NCBI RefSeq assembly: GCF_003323745.1
Contig: NZ_QOIL01000027.1
Span: 79,598-143,597, forward strand
DNA from: Sphaerisporangium album
GTDB lineage: Bacteria > Actinomycetota > Actinomycetes > Streptosporangiales > Streptosporangiaceae
Length of the DNA stretch: 64,000 nucleotides
Direction: 5' to 3'
Under the pieces are notes generated by a model. It did not search any database. It was given only the letters and a program-made list of their open reading frames with translations, and was not told the origin of the DNA. Below, piece after piece: positions 45,443-52,597 of this stretch (position 1 is the first letter of the stretch; the number at the start of each line of letters is the position of its first letter). The position numbers were made by a program, and so were the translations under genes.

Positions 45443-45880
45443 ATGCGCGCAATTCCGTTCACCGCGAGTCTGATAGGCGAGGTAGAGCTTCTACGACGCG
45501 ACGACACCCCCGGCGTAGCACGGGAGGCCATCGACAAGTGGATAGGCGCGGATCACCCGGCCAACTTCAACGTACGCCTGGCGGCGTCCGAGCTGGTCAC
45601 CAACGCCGTCCGGTACGCCACAGCGGGCGGAGTGGTGTGGCTGCGCCTGTTCGACCTGGGCGGCAGCGCCCTCCGGCTCGAAGTCCAGGACGCGGGGACG
45701 GCCCTGGAAGAGGAACCGATACTCGACCCCCCACAGGACGACATTGAGAACTCGATGCGCGAGGGGGGACGGGGCTTGTTCATCGTGGACGCGATCTCGT
45801 CGGACTGGGGCGCGACGGTCACCAAGAGCGGGGGGTTCCTCGTGTGGTGCGTCATCCCCAACGACGACCCCAACCCGTGA
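45443..45880 (+). CDS. ATP-binding protein, RsbW-like HATPase
   Basis: A 145-aa GHKL-type ATPase like anti-sigma kinases: LAASELVTNAVRYA (N box, Asn/Glu), LRLEVQDAG (G1) and GGRGLFIVDAISSDWG (G2). Divergent from the XRE gene. The start is uncertain: the ATG at 45443 has AGGAT 9 bases upstream, while upstream ATGs at 45326, 45389 and 45401 in frame add a non-conserved tail. It probably works with the XRE-DUF397 pair in signalling. Confidence 0.8.
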   Translation: MRAIPFTASLIGEVELLRRDDTPGVAREAIDKWIGADHPANFNVRLAASELVTNAVRYATAGGVVWLRLFDLGGSALRLEVQDAGTALEEEPILDPPQDDIENSMREGGRGLFIVDAISSDWGATVTKSGGFLVWCVIPNDDPNP

Positions 45881-45996
45881 TCGACAATGGGGAAGCCGTC
45901 AGCGACCGCCCCAGCTCGGCGCCGGTCGTGGTGTCGTTGCCCTGAGAATGTGCGAGCTGGGCACGCATCACCGCCAAGATGCTCCGGGCTCACAAA

Positions 45997-46019
45997 GCTC
46001 CCGTGGTTCCCCCGGGAGC
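45997..46019. terminator. Hairpin near the right end of the element
   Basis: GCTCCCG faces CGGGAGC with a 9-base loop, without a T-tract. It lies between the HATPase gene and the right attachment site and may insulate the element from the host. Confidence 0.4.
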
Positions 46020-46027
46020 GGTAGTGT

Positions 46028-46048
46028 GGTTAGAGGAAGCAGCCGCGC
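46028..46048. other. Right attachment site (element half-site and core)
   Basis: The inner arm GGTTAGAGGAAGCAGC (46028-46043) is followed by the core CGCGC (46044-46048), after which the host gene frame begins. Read on the other strand, the arm matches the left inner arm at 34847-34863 with only a few mismatches. Confidence 0.75.
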
Positions 46049-46365
46049 TGGTTGGCGAACCACAGCAGCGTGCGCCGGTCGTCGCACAGGGCGTAGGAGA
46101 CCTGCCGCCGTGAGGTCTCCGCCCACAGCGTCACCGTGCGCACCCACTCCGGCGTGTACTTCGGGACGTTCTTCTGCATGAACGGCTCCTGGCCCGCCCG
46201 CACGCGGATCACCGAGAGCGGCCGGCCGCGCAGCACCGGGACGATGCGGCCGGCGACGGCGTCCAGGTAGTCGACCAGGTCGCGCTTGGTCGCGCCCGCC
46301 CCGTCGAACAGCGGCTGGTCGAGGTTGGTCAGCGGAACTCCGTCACGCGTCTCATCGCTGGTCAC
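46044..46365 (-). pseudogene. ligD: 5' part of split LigD-type polymerase-domain gene
   Basis: From the GTG at 46365 the protein reads TNLDQPLFDGAGATKRDLVD, RPLSVIRVRAGQEPFMQKNV, PKYTPEWV and TLLWFANQR, the N-terminal third of the LigD primase-polymerase domain. At the core it runs into element DNA and stops after a few foreign residues (GCFL). The 3' part is 11.2 kb away at 34213-34841. The joined frame restores FANQRAVEYHP, as I recall it in intact homologues. The host has lost this copy; a paralogue elsewhere may remain. Confidence 0.9.
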
Positions 46366-46506
46366 CAGCCCACCATGCCCACCAGGACATTACGGGGTCA
46401 ACCTCGCGCGCCGCCGGGCCCCGGATCGCCGCGGCTCCACGGCCGCCGCCCCGGCCGGACGCCGGAGCGTCGAGGAGGTCCGGCCGGGCGCGCGGCGGTG
46501 CCGGTC

Positions 46507-48564
46507 TTACGCGCGGGACGTCTGGCCCGGCATCGACGGCGCCCGGCCGGCCGCCGGAGCCGAGGGGCTCGCCGACGTGACGAAGGTCCTCTCGTCGTGG
46601 CGGCCCGGCCAGGTGCCGATCAGGGTGGACAGCGAGGGCATGGCGGTGGCGGCGCGGGAGGCCGGCAGGCGGCAGTGGACGGCCCGGCGGACGGCGGCGG
46701 CGCGATCGCTCTCGGGCAGCGTCCTGATGGCCCGCTCGCGGGCGAACAGCCGGGTCAGGTCGTGCATGCGGTAGCCGTCCGAGGCGTGGCTCTCCAAAAG
46801 GCGGGCGCGGACCAGCGCGTCCAGGGACGTGTGGACGTCGTCGGTGCCGCGACCGGCGAGCGCGGCGGCGACGGGAGCGGTCACATCGGGGAGGTCCAGG
46901 AGGCCGAGCAGGCTGAACAGCTCGGCGGCCTCCGGATGGCGGTCGAGCTCGTGACCGGCCGACAGGCTCGTGCGGACGCACAGGTCGCCCTGGGCCAGCT
47001 CGTCCAGCCGGCTCTCGGCCGACGCCAGCCGCGAGGCCAGCCGCGCCGCCGGCCAGTGGGGGTGGGCGGCCAGCCGGGCGCCCGCGATGCGGACGGCGAG
47101 GGGAAGGCGGCCGCACAGCTCGACGATCCTGGCCGCCGCCTGCGGATCCTCCTCGATCCGCTCGGGCCCGGCGAAGGCCGCCAGCAGGCCGATCGCGTCG
47201 CGTTCGCCCGGCATGTCCAGGTGCAGGCGGACGGTCGCGTCCAAGGTCGTGAGCCTGGTGCGGCTGGTCACGATGACGGTCGACGTCGACCCGCCCGGGA
47301 GCAGCGGCCGCACCTGGAGGGCGTCGGCGGCGTTGTCCAGCACGACGAGCATGCGCCTGCCCGCCGTCCGGGTCCGGAACAGCGCGGCGGCCTCGTCCAC
47401 GTCCTCACGGCCGCTCACGCCGGGGACGTTGAGCGATCTCAGGAAGCGGGCGAGCACCTCGCCGGGGGTGAGCGGGGCGAGGCCCGGCGACGCCCCGTGG
47501 AGGTTCATGTAGAGCTGCCCGTCGGGATAGGCCGCGACGACCGCGTGGGCCAGGCGGACGGCGAGCCGGGACTTGCCGACCCCGGCGGGGCCGTCGATGG
47601 CGACGAACGATCCCGGTCCGGTGGCGGGATCGCCGAGGACGGCGATCGCCCGGGCGAGGTCGGCGTCCCTGCCCACGAACGCGCCGGCGTCCGACGGCAG
47701 CTCCGCCGGGGCGGCGGGCGCGGCGGCGCACCGCGGGGAGCCGGTGGTCGCCGCCCCACGCGCCGAGATCTCCTCGCAGGCGTGGAGGCAGGCCGTGGGC
47801 GCGTGCGCGTCGAGGCCGGGGTCGGCGGCGAGGACGCGCTGGTGGAGCCGGCGGACGGCCGGGCCGGGCTCCGCCCCGATCTCGCTGACCAGATGCAGCC
47901 GCAGGCTCTGGTACGCGTGGAGGGCCTCGCCGGTCCTGCCGTCCCGGTAGAGCGCGGTCATGAGCTGGATCCACAGCCGTTCCCGCAGGGGGTGCTCGTG
48001 CACCGCGCGGCGCAGCGGGCCGATCACCTCCGAATGGCGGCCGAGCGCGAGCCGGGCCTCCATGAGGTCCTCCAGCACTTCGAGGCGGTCCTCGGCCAGG
48101 GTGACCGCCCAGGCGCTGAGGGGCCCGGAGAGGGTCACGCCCTGGAGGACCTCGCCGCGCCACAGGTCCATCGCCCGGCTGAACGTGGCCTCGGCCAGCG
48201 CGACGTCACCGCGGCGCAGGGCCTGGCCGCCCTGCTGGGTGAGGTCCTGGAACAGGAGGGTGTCGAGCTGGTCCGGCCGCACGGTGATCCGGTAGCCGTT
48301 CCCGGAGGTCTCGATGTGCGCCCTGCCGTGGTCGAGCGCCGCCAGCATCCGCCTGAGCTGCCACACGTACGTCTTGAGGTTGTTGCGCGCGGACTGCGGC
48401 GGCCGCTCGCCCCACATCTGGTCGATGAGGAGGCTCGCGGCGACGGTGGTGTTGGGCTGGAGGAGCAGAGCGGCCAGGAGATGCCGGTGCTTCGCGCGTT
48501 TCAAGGACAGTTCCCGCCCGGTCGCTGTCTTGACGACAAGGGGTCCAAGCAGGCCGAATTCCAT
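46507..48564 (-). CDS. SARP regulator with NB-ARC ATPase domain (AfsR-like)
   Basis: A 685-aa regulator. The N-terminal OmpR-type winged helix and bacterial transcriptional activator domain cover about residues 1-250 (MEFGLLGPLVVKTATGRELS, then ARNNLKTYVWQLRRMLAAL). The NB-ARC ATPase follows, with Walker A GPAGVGKSRLAVRL near residue 328, MLVVLDNAAD and TSRTRLTTL. No TPR tail follows; the C-terminus ends in a disordered Ala/Ser/Pro stretch. SARPs activate antibiotic clusters by binding direct heptamer repeats. Likely activator of the RiPP operon next door. Confidence 0.9.
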   Translation of the reverse strand: MEFGLLGPLVVKTATGRELSLKRAKHRHLLAALLLQPNTTVAASLLIDQMWGERPPQSARNNLKTYVWQLRRMLAALDHGRAHIETSGNGYRITVRPDQLDTLLFQDLTQQGGQALRRGDVALAEATFSRAMDLWRGEVLQGVTLSGPLSAWAVTLAEDRLEVLEDLMEARLALGRHSEVIGPLRRAVHEHPLRERLWIQLMTALYRDGRTGEALHAYQSLRLHLVSEIGAEPGPAVRRLHQRVLAADPGLDAHAPTACLHACEEISARGAATTGSPRCAAAPAAPAELPSDAGAFVGRDADLARAIAVLGDPATGPGSFVAIDGPAGVGKSRLAVRLAHAVVAAYPDGQLYMNLHGASPGLAPLTPGEVLARFLRSLNVPGVSGREDVDEAAALFRTRTAGRRMLVVLDNAADALQVRPLLPGGSTSTVIVTSRTRLTTLDATVRLHLDMPGERDAIGLLAAFAGPERIEEDPQAAARIVELCGRLPLAVRIAGARLAAHPHWPAARLASRLASAESRLDELAQGDLCVRTSLSAGHELDRHPEAAELFSLLGLLDLPDVTAPVAAALAGRGTDDVHTSLDALVRARLLESHASDGYRMHDLTRLFARERAIRTLPESDRAAAVRRAVHCRLPASRAATAMPSLSTLIGTWPGRHDERTFVTSASPSAPAAGRAPSMPGQTSRA

Positions 48565-48940
48565 ACGATCGTCGTGCTCCGGGATAGCGCTGACCAGGCC
48601 AGAGTACGGTCAAGGGGACTGTACGGACAGTAAAGGGGGCGTCAATGGCCCCATAGTCGATCGTTCCCGCGTACCCGTAAAGGGCTCATCACTGGAAATC
48701 GCCGTGAACTCTGCCAGTATTGCGATGTCCGCATGATCAGGATTTGCCAACCGTGCGTCGGTCGTGTGCGGCCCTGTCCGCACATCCGCACGCCACGGCC
48801 CTTCTCGCCGACCGCTCTCGCAGCGCGTGGCGGCGATCGTCCCGGTCTGGGGCCTCCGTCGATGTATTTCCGATAGACCGGCAATGTACCCAGGTCTGAT
48901 CAGGTATGAGACGGTCGCCAAGCAGCAAGCGGAGGTCCGC
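48565..48940. promoter_or_regulatory. Divergent promoter region between two SARP genes
   Basis: About 376 bases without a convincing gene. ACTGT (48618-48622) faces ACAGT (48627-48631) about 55 bases before the leftward SARP start. The rightward SARP start at 48941 is set by GGAGG at 48931-48935. Both SARP promoters must lie here. Confidence 0.45.
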
Positions 48941-49780
48941 ATGTCGGAGATCGGGTTTCGCGTCCTCGGGCCCCTGCACGTGTGCAACGACGATCGGCGC
49001 CTTCACCTCAAGAGCCCCCGGCAGCAGGTCGTGCTGGCCGCGCTCCTGCTGAACGCGAACCGCCTGGTGCCGGTGGAGTCGTTGATCAAGGCGGTGTGGG
49101 ACGACGGCCCGCCCGAGGGGGCGCGCCACCAGATCCAGAACTGCGCGTCGATGCTCCGGCGCCGGATCCGCGATGTGGGCGTGTCCGAGGTGGAGATCAT
49201 CGGATACCCGGTCGGATACACCATGCACGTCAGCGAGTGCCGTCTCGACGCCACCGTGTTCGACCGGCAGGTCGCCGAGGGTCGGGAGCTGGCCGCGGCG
49301 GGGCGGATCGCGATGGCCGCCGGGCGGCTGCGGTCGGCGCTGTCGCTGTGGCTGGGGGCCCCGCTGGCGGGCGTCCCCGGAAGGATCATGCAACAGGAGG
49401 CGGCCCGGCTCGCCGAGCGGAGGCTGTCGGCGCAGGAGGACTGGATCGACCTGGAGATGGCCGTCGGCGGCAGCGCCCAGGTGACCGCCGAGCTGTACCG
49501 CCTGGTCGGCGAGCACCCCTTCCGCGAGCGGCTCCGCGCCCAGTTGATGCTCTCGCTGTACCGGTCCGGCCGTACCGCCGAGGCGCTGGCCGTCTACCGG
49601 CAGACCTGGCAGCTGTTCGCCGACGAGCTGGGGCTCGAGCCGAGCCCCGTGCTGAAGGGGCTGGAGATGGCGATTCTGCGGGGTGATCCCGCCCTGTGGA
49701 GGACGTCCCCCGCCCGGGACCCCTTCGACGGGGAGGCCCGGGTCGAGTATCCGATCGGCGCGTACGGCGGGATGGCATGA
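48941..49780 (+). CDS. SARP-family transcriptional activator
   Basis: A 279-aa short SARP. The winged helix (residues 1-95) has GFRVLGPLHVCNDDRRLHLK, then AALLLNANRLVPVESLIKAV. The activator (BTAD) domain follows, ending in QLFADELGLEPSPVLKGLE. It lacks an ATPase domain. GGAGG precedes the ATG; the stop overlaps the RDD gene start in ATGA. Together with the AfsR-like gene it frames the RiPP operon and is a likely pathway-specific activator. Confidence 0.9.
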   Translation: MSEIGFRVLGPLHVCNDDRRLHLKSPRQQVVLAALLLNANRLVPVESLIKAVWDDGPPEGARHQIQNCASMLRRRIRDVGVSEVEIIGYPVGYTMHVSECRLDATVFDRQVAEGRELAAAGRIAMAAGRLRSALSLWLGAPLAGVPGRIMQQEAARLAERRLSAQEDWIDLEMAVGGSAQVTAELYRLVGEHPFRERLRAQLMLSLYRSGRTAEALAVYRQTWQLFADELGLEPSPVLKGLEMAILRGDPALWRTSPARDPFDGEARVEYPIGAYGGMA

Positions 49781-50307
49781 CGCCGCCCGTCCGGTCGTCG
49801 CCGCCCGCCTGGCGTGCCCGGGGCGCCCTCCTCGGACGCCGGGCCGCCGCGACCGCCGTCGACTACGCGGCCGTCGCCGTCCCGCTCGCGCTCCTCGCCG
49901 TCCTCCAGGTGCGGCGCGGCCGGACCGGGCGGGGGAGCGGCGGCGCCCGGGTCCGCGTCCTGGTGGCGGTCGCGCTGACCGTGCCGGTGACCTGCGGGCT
50001 CGCGGCGGCGGAGGCGACCGGCGGCACGCCCGGCAAGCGGCTGCTGCGGCTCCAGGCGCGCGGGCGCGACACCCAGTCGCCCCCGCCGTACGCCGCCGCG
50101 TTGCTCCGGACGGCGCTCAAGACGGCGATCCCGTGGGAGCTCGCGCACCAGGGGGTGTGGGATCTCCAGGAGGGCCGGAAGCGCGGCGCGGCGCTCCTGG
50201 CGTGCGCGTACGCCGCCCTCGCCGCGCAGGCCGTGATGATCTGCACGCCCTCGGGCCGCACCTACCCCGACCTGCTCGCCGGTACCACCGTGGCCGGCCG
50301 GGACTAG
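49777..50307 (+). CDS. RDD-family membrane protein
   Basis: A 176-aa membrane protein with the RDD features RRAAATAVDYAAVAVPLALL and GGTPGKRLLRLQARG, and about three membrane segments. RDD proteins are poorly understood; some act as ion transporters. Translationally coupled to the SARP gene, it could take part in export or self-protection of the RiPP producer. It overlaps the convergent M50 peptidase gene by 4 bases. Confidence 0.8.
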   Translation: MTPPVRSSPPAWRARGALLGRRAAATAVDYAAVAVPLALLAVLQVRRGRTGRGSGGARVRVLVAVALTVPVTCGLAAAEATGGTPGKRLLRLQARGRDTQSPPPYAAALLRTALKTAIPWELAHQGVWDLQEGRKRGAALLACAYAALAAQAVMICTPSGRTYPDLLAGTTVAGRD

Positions 50308-51569
50308 CGCGCGGCGGACCGGCGCCGGCGCACGGCCCAGACCAGGAAGGCGGCGACGGCCGCGGCCTCCGCGAGCAGGATGAGGGCGGCCGCCGCCTGG
50401 CCCCACAGGCCGGCGAGCGTGCCGAACCACAGCCGCACGAGCAGGAACAGCGCGGGTCCGAGGATCGCCGCCGACAGCACGGCGTACCCGGCGTAGATCC
50501 ATCGCGCCCGGCGCGGGTAACCGCCGACCCCCGCCGGGCCGCGGCGCAGGAAAGCGGCGGCGAAGCGGGCGGACTCCGACTGCAGGTGGACGGTCGAGGT
50601 GGCGTGTTCGAGCATGTGGTAGCCGTCGAGCTGGAGGACCGGCAGCAGGTTGAAGAAGACGGCGACGGTCCCGAAGAGCAGGAGCGCGGCGGCCAGGCTG
50701 TGCGCCCAGCCCGTCTGCGGCCCCCACAGCCACAGCGCGCCGATGGGCGGCAGCGCGATGAGGTTCACGTAGACCCCGGCGAACGACGTGGCGACGCGGT
50801 GGCGCGCCTTCGGGAAGGTCACGACGTCGTCGACCTTGCAGTAGAACGCCACGAGCGGGAAGCGCCACATGAGGCCGATCTGCGTGGGCCGTCCTCCGTA
50901 CCGGTGACAGGCGACCCCGTGGCCCAGCTCGTGCAGCCCGATCATGATCCACGTGATCAGGAACCCGGCCAGCGTCAACGGCCACCGCGACGGGCCCTGC
51001 TCCACCGCGGCGTACAGCGTGGTGAAGTTCAGCCCGGCCAGGACGCCCGCCGCGAGCCCGGCCAGCGTCAGCGGCACGGCGACGACCGGCCTGAGGAGCC
51101 AGCCGGACCAGCGCGCGGCCGGGGCGACGAGGTCGGCGGCGCGGGGGATCGGCATGCGCCAGAGCAGGGCCGAGCGGCCCTCGGATCCGCGCGCGAGCGC
51201 CGCCTTCTCCCGCAGGACGTCGAGCCGCGCCGGGTCGGCGGGTTCGAGCAGCCCCCGGGACCCCAGCAGGCCCAGCAACTGCCCCCAGTGCTCGGCGGCC
51301 AGCCGCTTGCCGAACCGCGCGGCGTACTCGGCGCCGATCTCGGCGAGGGAGCGCGTGCCGTCCAGGCGGCTCATGAGGAACGCCTCACGCGGCCCCACCT
51401 GCAGATACGCCCGGGTCTCCGCGTCGGCGACGAAGTGGACGACGGCCTGCCCCTTGGTCAGGCCCGGCCCCACGGTGACGGCGGCCCTGAGGCGGGGACG
51501 GGCCTCGTCCAGCCAGGCGGGGTCGCCCTCCGGTGACGGGGGACGCGAGACCTCTTCGCCGATCGTCAC
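50304..51569 (-). CDS. M50 zinc metallopeptidase with PqqD-like N-terminus
   Basis: A 421-aa membrane protease. The N-terminal about 100 residues resemble a PqqD/RRE-like winged helix (QVGPREAFLMSRLDGTRSLA), suited to binding a leader peptide. Then come several membrane segments with HELGH near residues 212-216 and LLPVLQLDGYHML near 312 (the third zinc ligand Asp). Site-2-type peptidases of this build are found in RiPP clusters, where leader cleavage or release at the membrane is likely. It starts at a GTG overlapping the LanB-C stop (GTGA) and is the last gene of the operon. Confidence 0.88.
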   Translation of the reverse strand: MTIGEEVSRPPSPEGDPAWLDEARPRLRAAVTVGPGLTKGQAVVHFVADAETRAYLQVGPREAFLMSRLDGTRSLAEIGAEYAARFGKRLAAEHWGQLLGLLGSRGLLEPADPARLDVLREKAALARGSEGRSALLWRMPIPRAADLVAPAARWSGWLLRPVVAVPLTLAGLAAGVLAGLNFTTLYAAVEQGPSRWPLTLAGFLITWIMIGLHELGHGVACHRYGGRPTQIGLMWRFPLVAFYCKVDDVVTFPKARHRVATSFAGVYVNLIALPPIGALWLWGPQTGWAHSLAAALLLFGTVAVFFNLLPVLQLDGYHMLEHATSTVHLQSESARFAAAFLRRGPAGVGGYPRRARWIYAGYAVLSAAILGPALFLLVRLWFGTLAGLWGQAAAALILLAEAAAVAAFLVWAVRRRRSAAR

Positions 51570-52597
51570 GCCGACCTCGCCAGCCGAGCGCCCGGCTCCA
51601 GCAGGCGCTCGATGAGATAGGAGAGGTAGACCTCGTCCAGGATGGCCGCCCCCAGGCGGTTGTTGGTCATGTGGATGTAGGAGCTCAGCAGGACCGTGAC
51701 CAGGTCCTCGCCGTAGGGCATCGGCGCCGGTCCGCCGCCGTCCCGCGACGGAAAGAGCAGTTCGCCCCGGTCCGCGGCGGCGCGCACCCGGTCCCGGAGC
51801 TCCCGGCAGTGGGCCAGCCAGGTCCGCTCGATCCGGGACGACTCCGCCTCCCCTCCGGCGTCGGCCAGCGCCCGGATCCTGGCCATCCTCGCCGTGAACG
51901 TGTCGCGGGTCAGCTCCATGCTCTTGTCGAAGGAGCCGTGGGCGTCGGCGGCCGGTTCCTGGTACGAGGTCTCCCAGAAGGTCCGGTAGCGCTGGAAGAA
52001 GCGGTGGACGGCGGCGTCATCCGGGAGGAACGTACAGGCCGTCATCAGCGTGAGCTGGGCGGCCAGTCCGAGCAGCACCGGCCGCACGTGCGTGTTGGAC
52101 GTGGCCAGCAGGTGGGCCACCATGTCGCTGGAGTGCTCGAAATGCCACTCGGCGATCCGGATGCCCTCCTCGCCGCCGTAGCGGTCGTACTCGGGCTCGT
52201 ACGGCAGCACGGCGACGCTGTTGTTCGGCCGGAACGGCATGCGGCCGTCGGCGCCGTACTCCTCGGCCCAGCGCGCCTCGCCGTACTCGGCGACGTACAT
52301 CCGCTTGTAGAGGTCGCCGAGGCCGTCGACGTCGTTCTCGTAGAGCGCGGGCCGCCGCGCCAGGAACTCGCGCACGGCGTCGAGGGCCCGGGCGGTGACC
52401 TCCTCACGCAGCCCGGGGGACGCCGGCTTGAGCCGCACGCGCAGGTGCGGCCCCTCCTTCCAGTACTTGATGAAGAACCACCCGCTGATCAGGCCGTCCG
52501 CGCGCAGCCGCTCGACGAGGGGACGCACGGCCTCGACCACGATCGGGTTGGCGTCGCTGGCGTAGAAGACGTGCAGGGCTACCCATTCGTCACCCAT
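51566..52597 (-). CDS. LanB C-terminal / thiopeptide-type SpaB_C protein
   Basis: A 343-aa stand-alone SpaB_C (thiopeptide-type bacteriocin biosynthesis) protein: WVALHVFYASDANPIVVEAV, WFFIKYWKEGPHLRVRLK and SSYIHMTNNRLG near the end, all characteristic of the family. In split LanB systems this part eliminates glutamate from glutamyl-Ser/Thr to give dehydroamino acids. A diverged form (TbtD/PbtD) instead makes the thiopeptide pyridine ring. Only one copy is present here, so both assignments stay open. It overlaps the LanB-N gene end by 8 bases. Confidence 0.9.
   Translation of the reverse strand: MGDEWVALHVFYASDANPIVVEAVRPLVERLRADGLISGWFFIKYWKEGPHLRVRLKPASPGLREEVTARALDAVREFLARRPALYENDVDGLGDLYKRMYVAEYGEARWAEEYGADGRMPFRPNNSVAVLPYEPEYDRYGGEEGIRIAEWHFEHSSDMVAHLLATSNTHVRPVLLGLAAQLTLMTACTFLPDDAAVHRFFQRYRTFWETSYQEPAADAHGSFDKSMELTRDTFTARMARIRALADAGGEAESSRIERTWLAHCRELRDRVRAAADRGELLFPSRDGGGPAPMPYGEDLVTVLLSSYIHMTNNRLGAAILDEVYLSYLIERLLEPGARLARSA

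Larger units (their letters stand above)
34842..46048. mobile_element. Integrated conjugative-type element with serine integrase, about 11.2 kb
   Basis: The borders are set by the split LigD-type gene and a 5-bp core (CGCGC) present at both ends. The element carries a large serine integrase next to the left end, a TraB/FtsK translocase, several small membrane and zinc-ribbon proteins, an HTH/NB-ARC/TPR protein and an XRE-DUF397-HATPase group. Base composition is visibly less G/C-rich than the flanks and codon use is less biased. No replication initiator was found, unlike most pSAM2-type elements. All parts needed for integration look intact, so it may still be able to excise. Confidence 0.88.

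Noticed and set aside
34842..46048. Longer direct repeat (attL/attR of 15 bp or more) as made by tyrosine integrases
   Set aside because: Outside the 5-bp core the two junctions differ; the similarity between element ends is inverted rather than direct.
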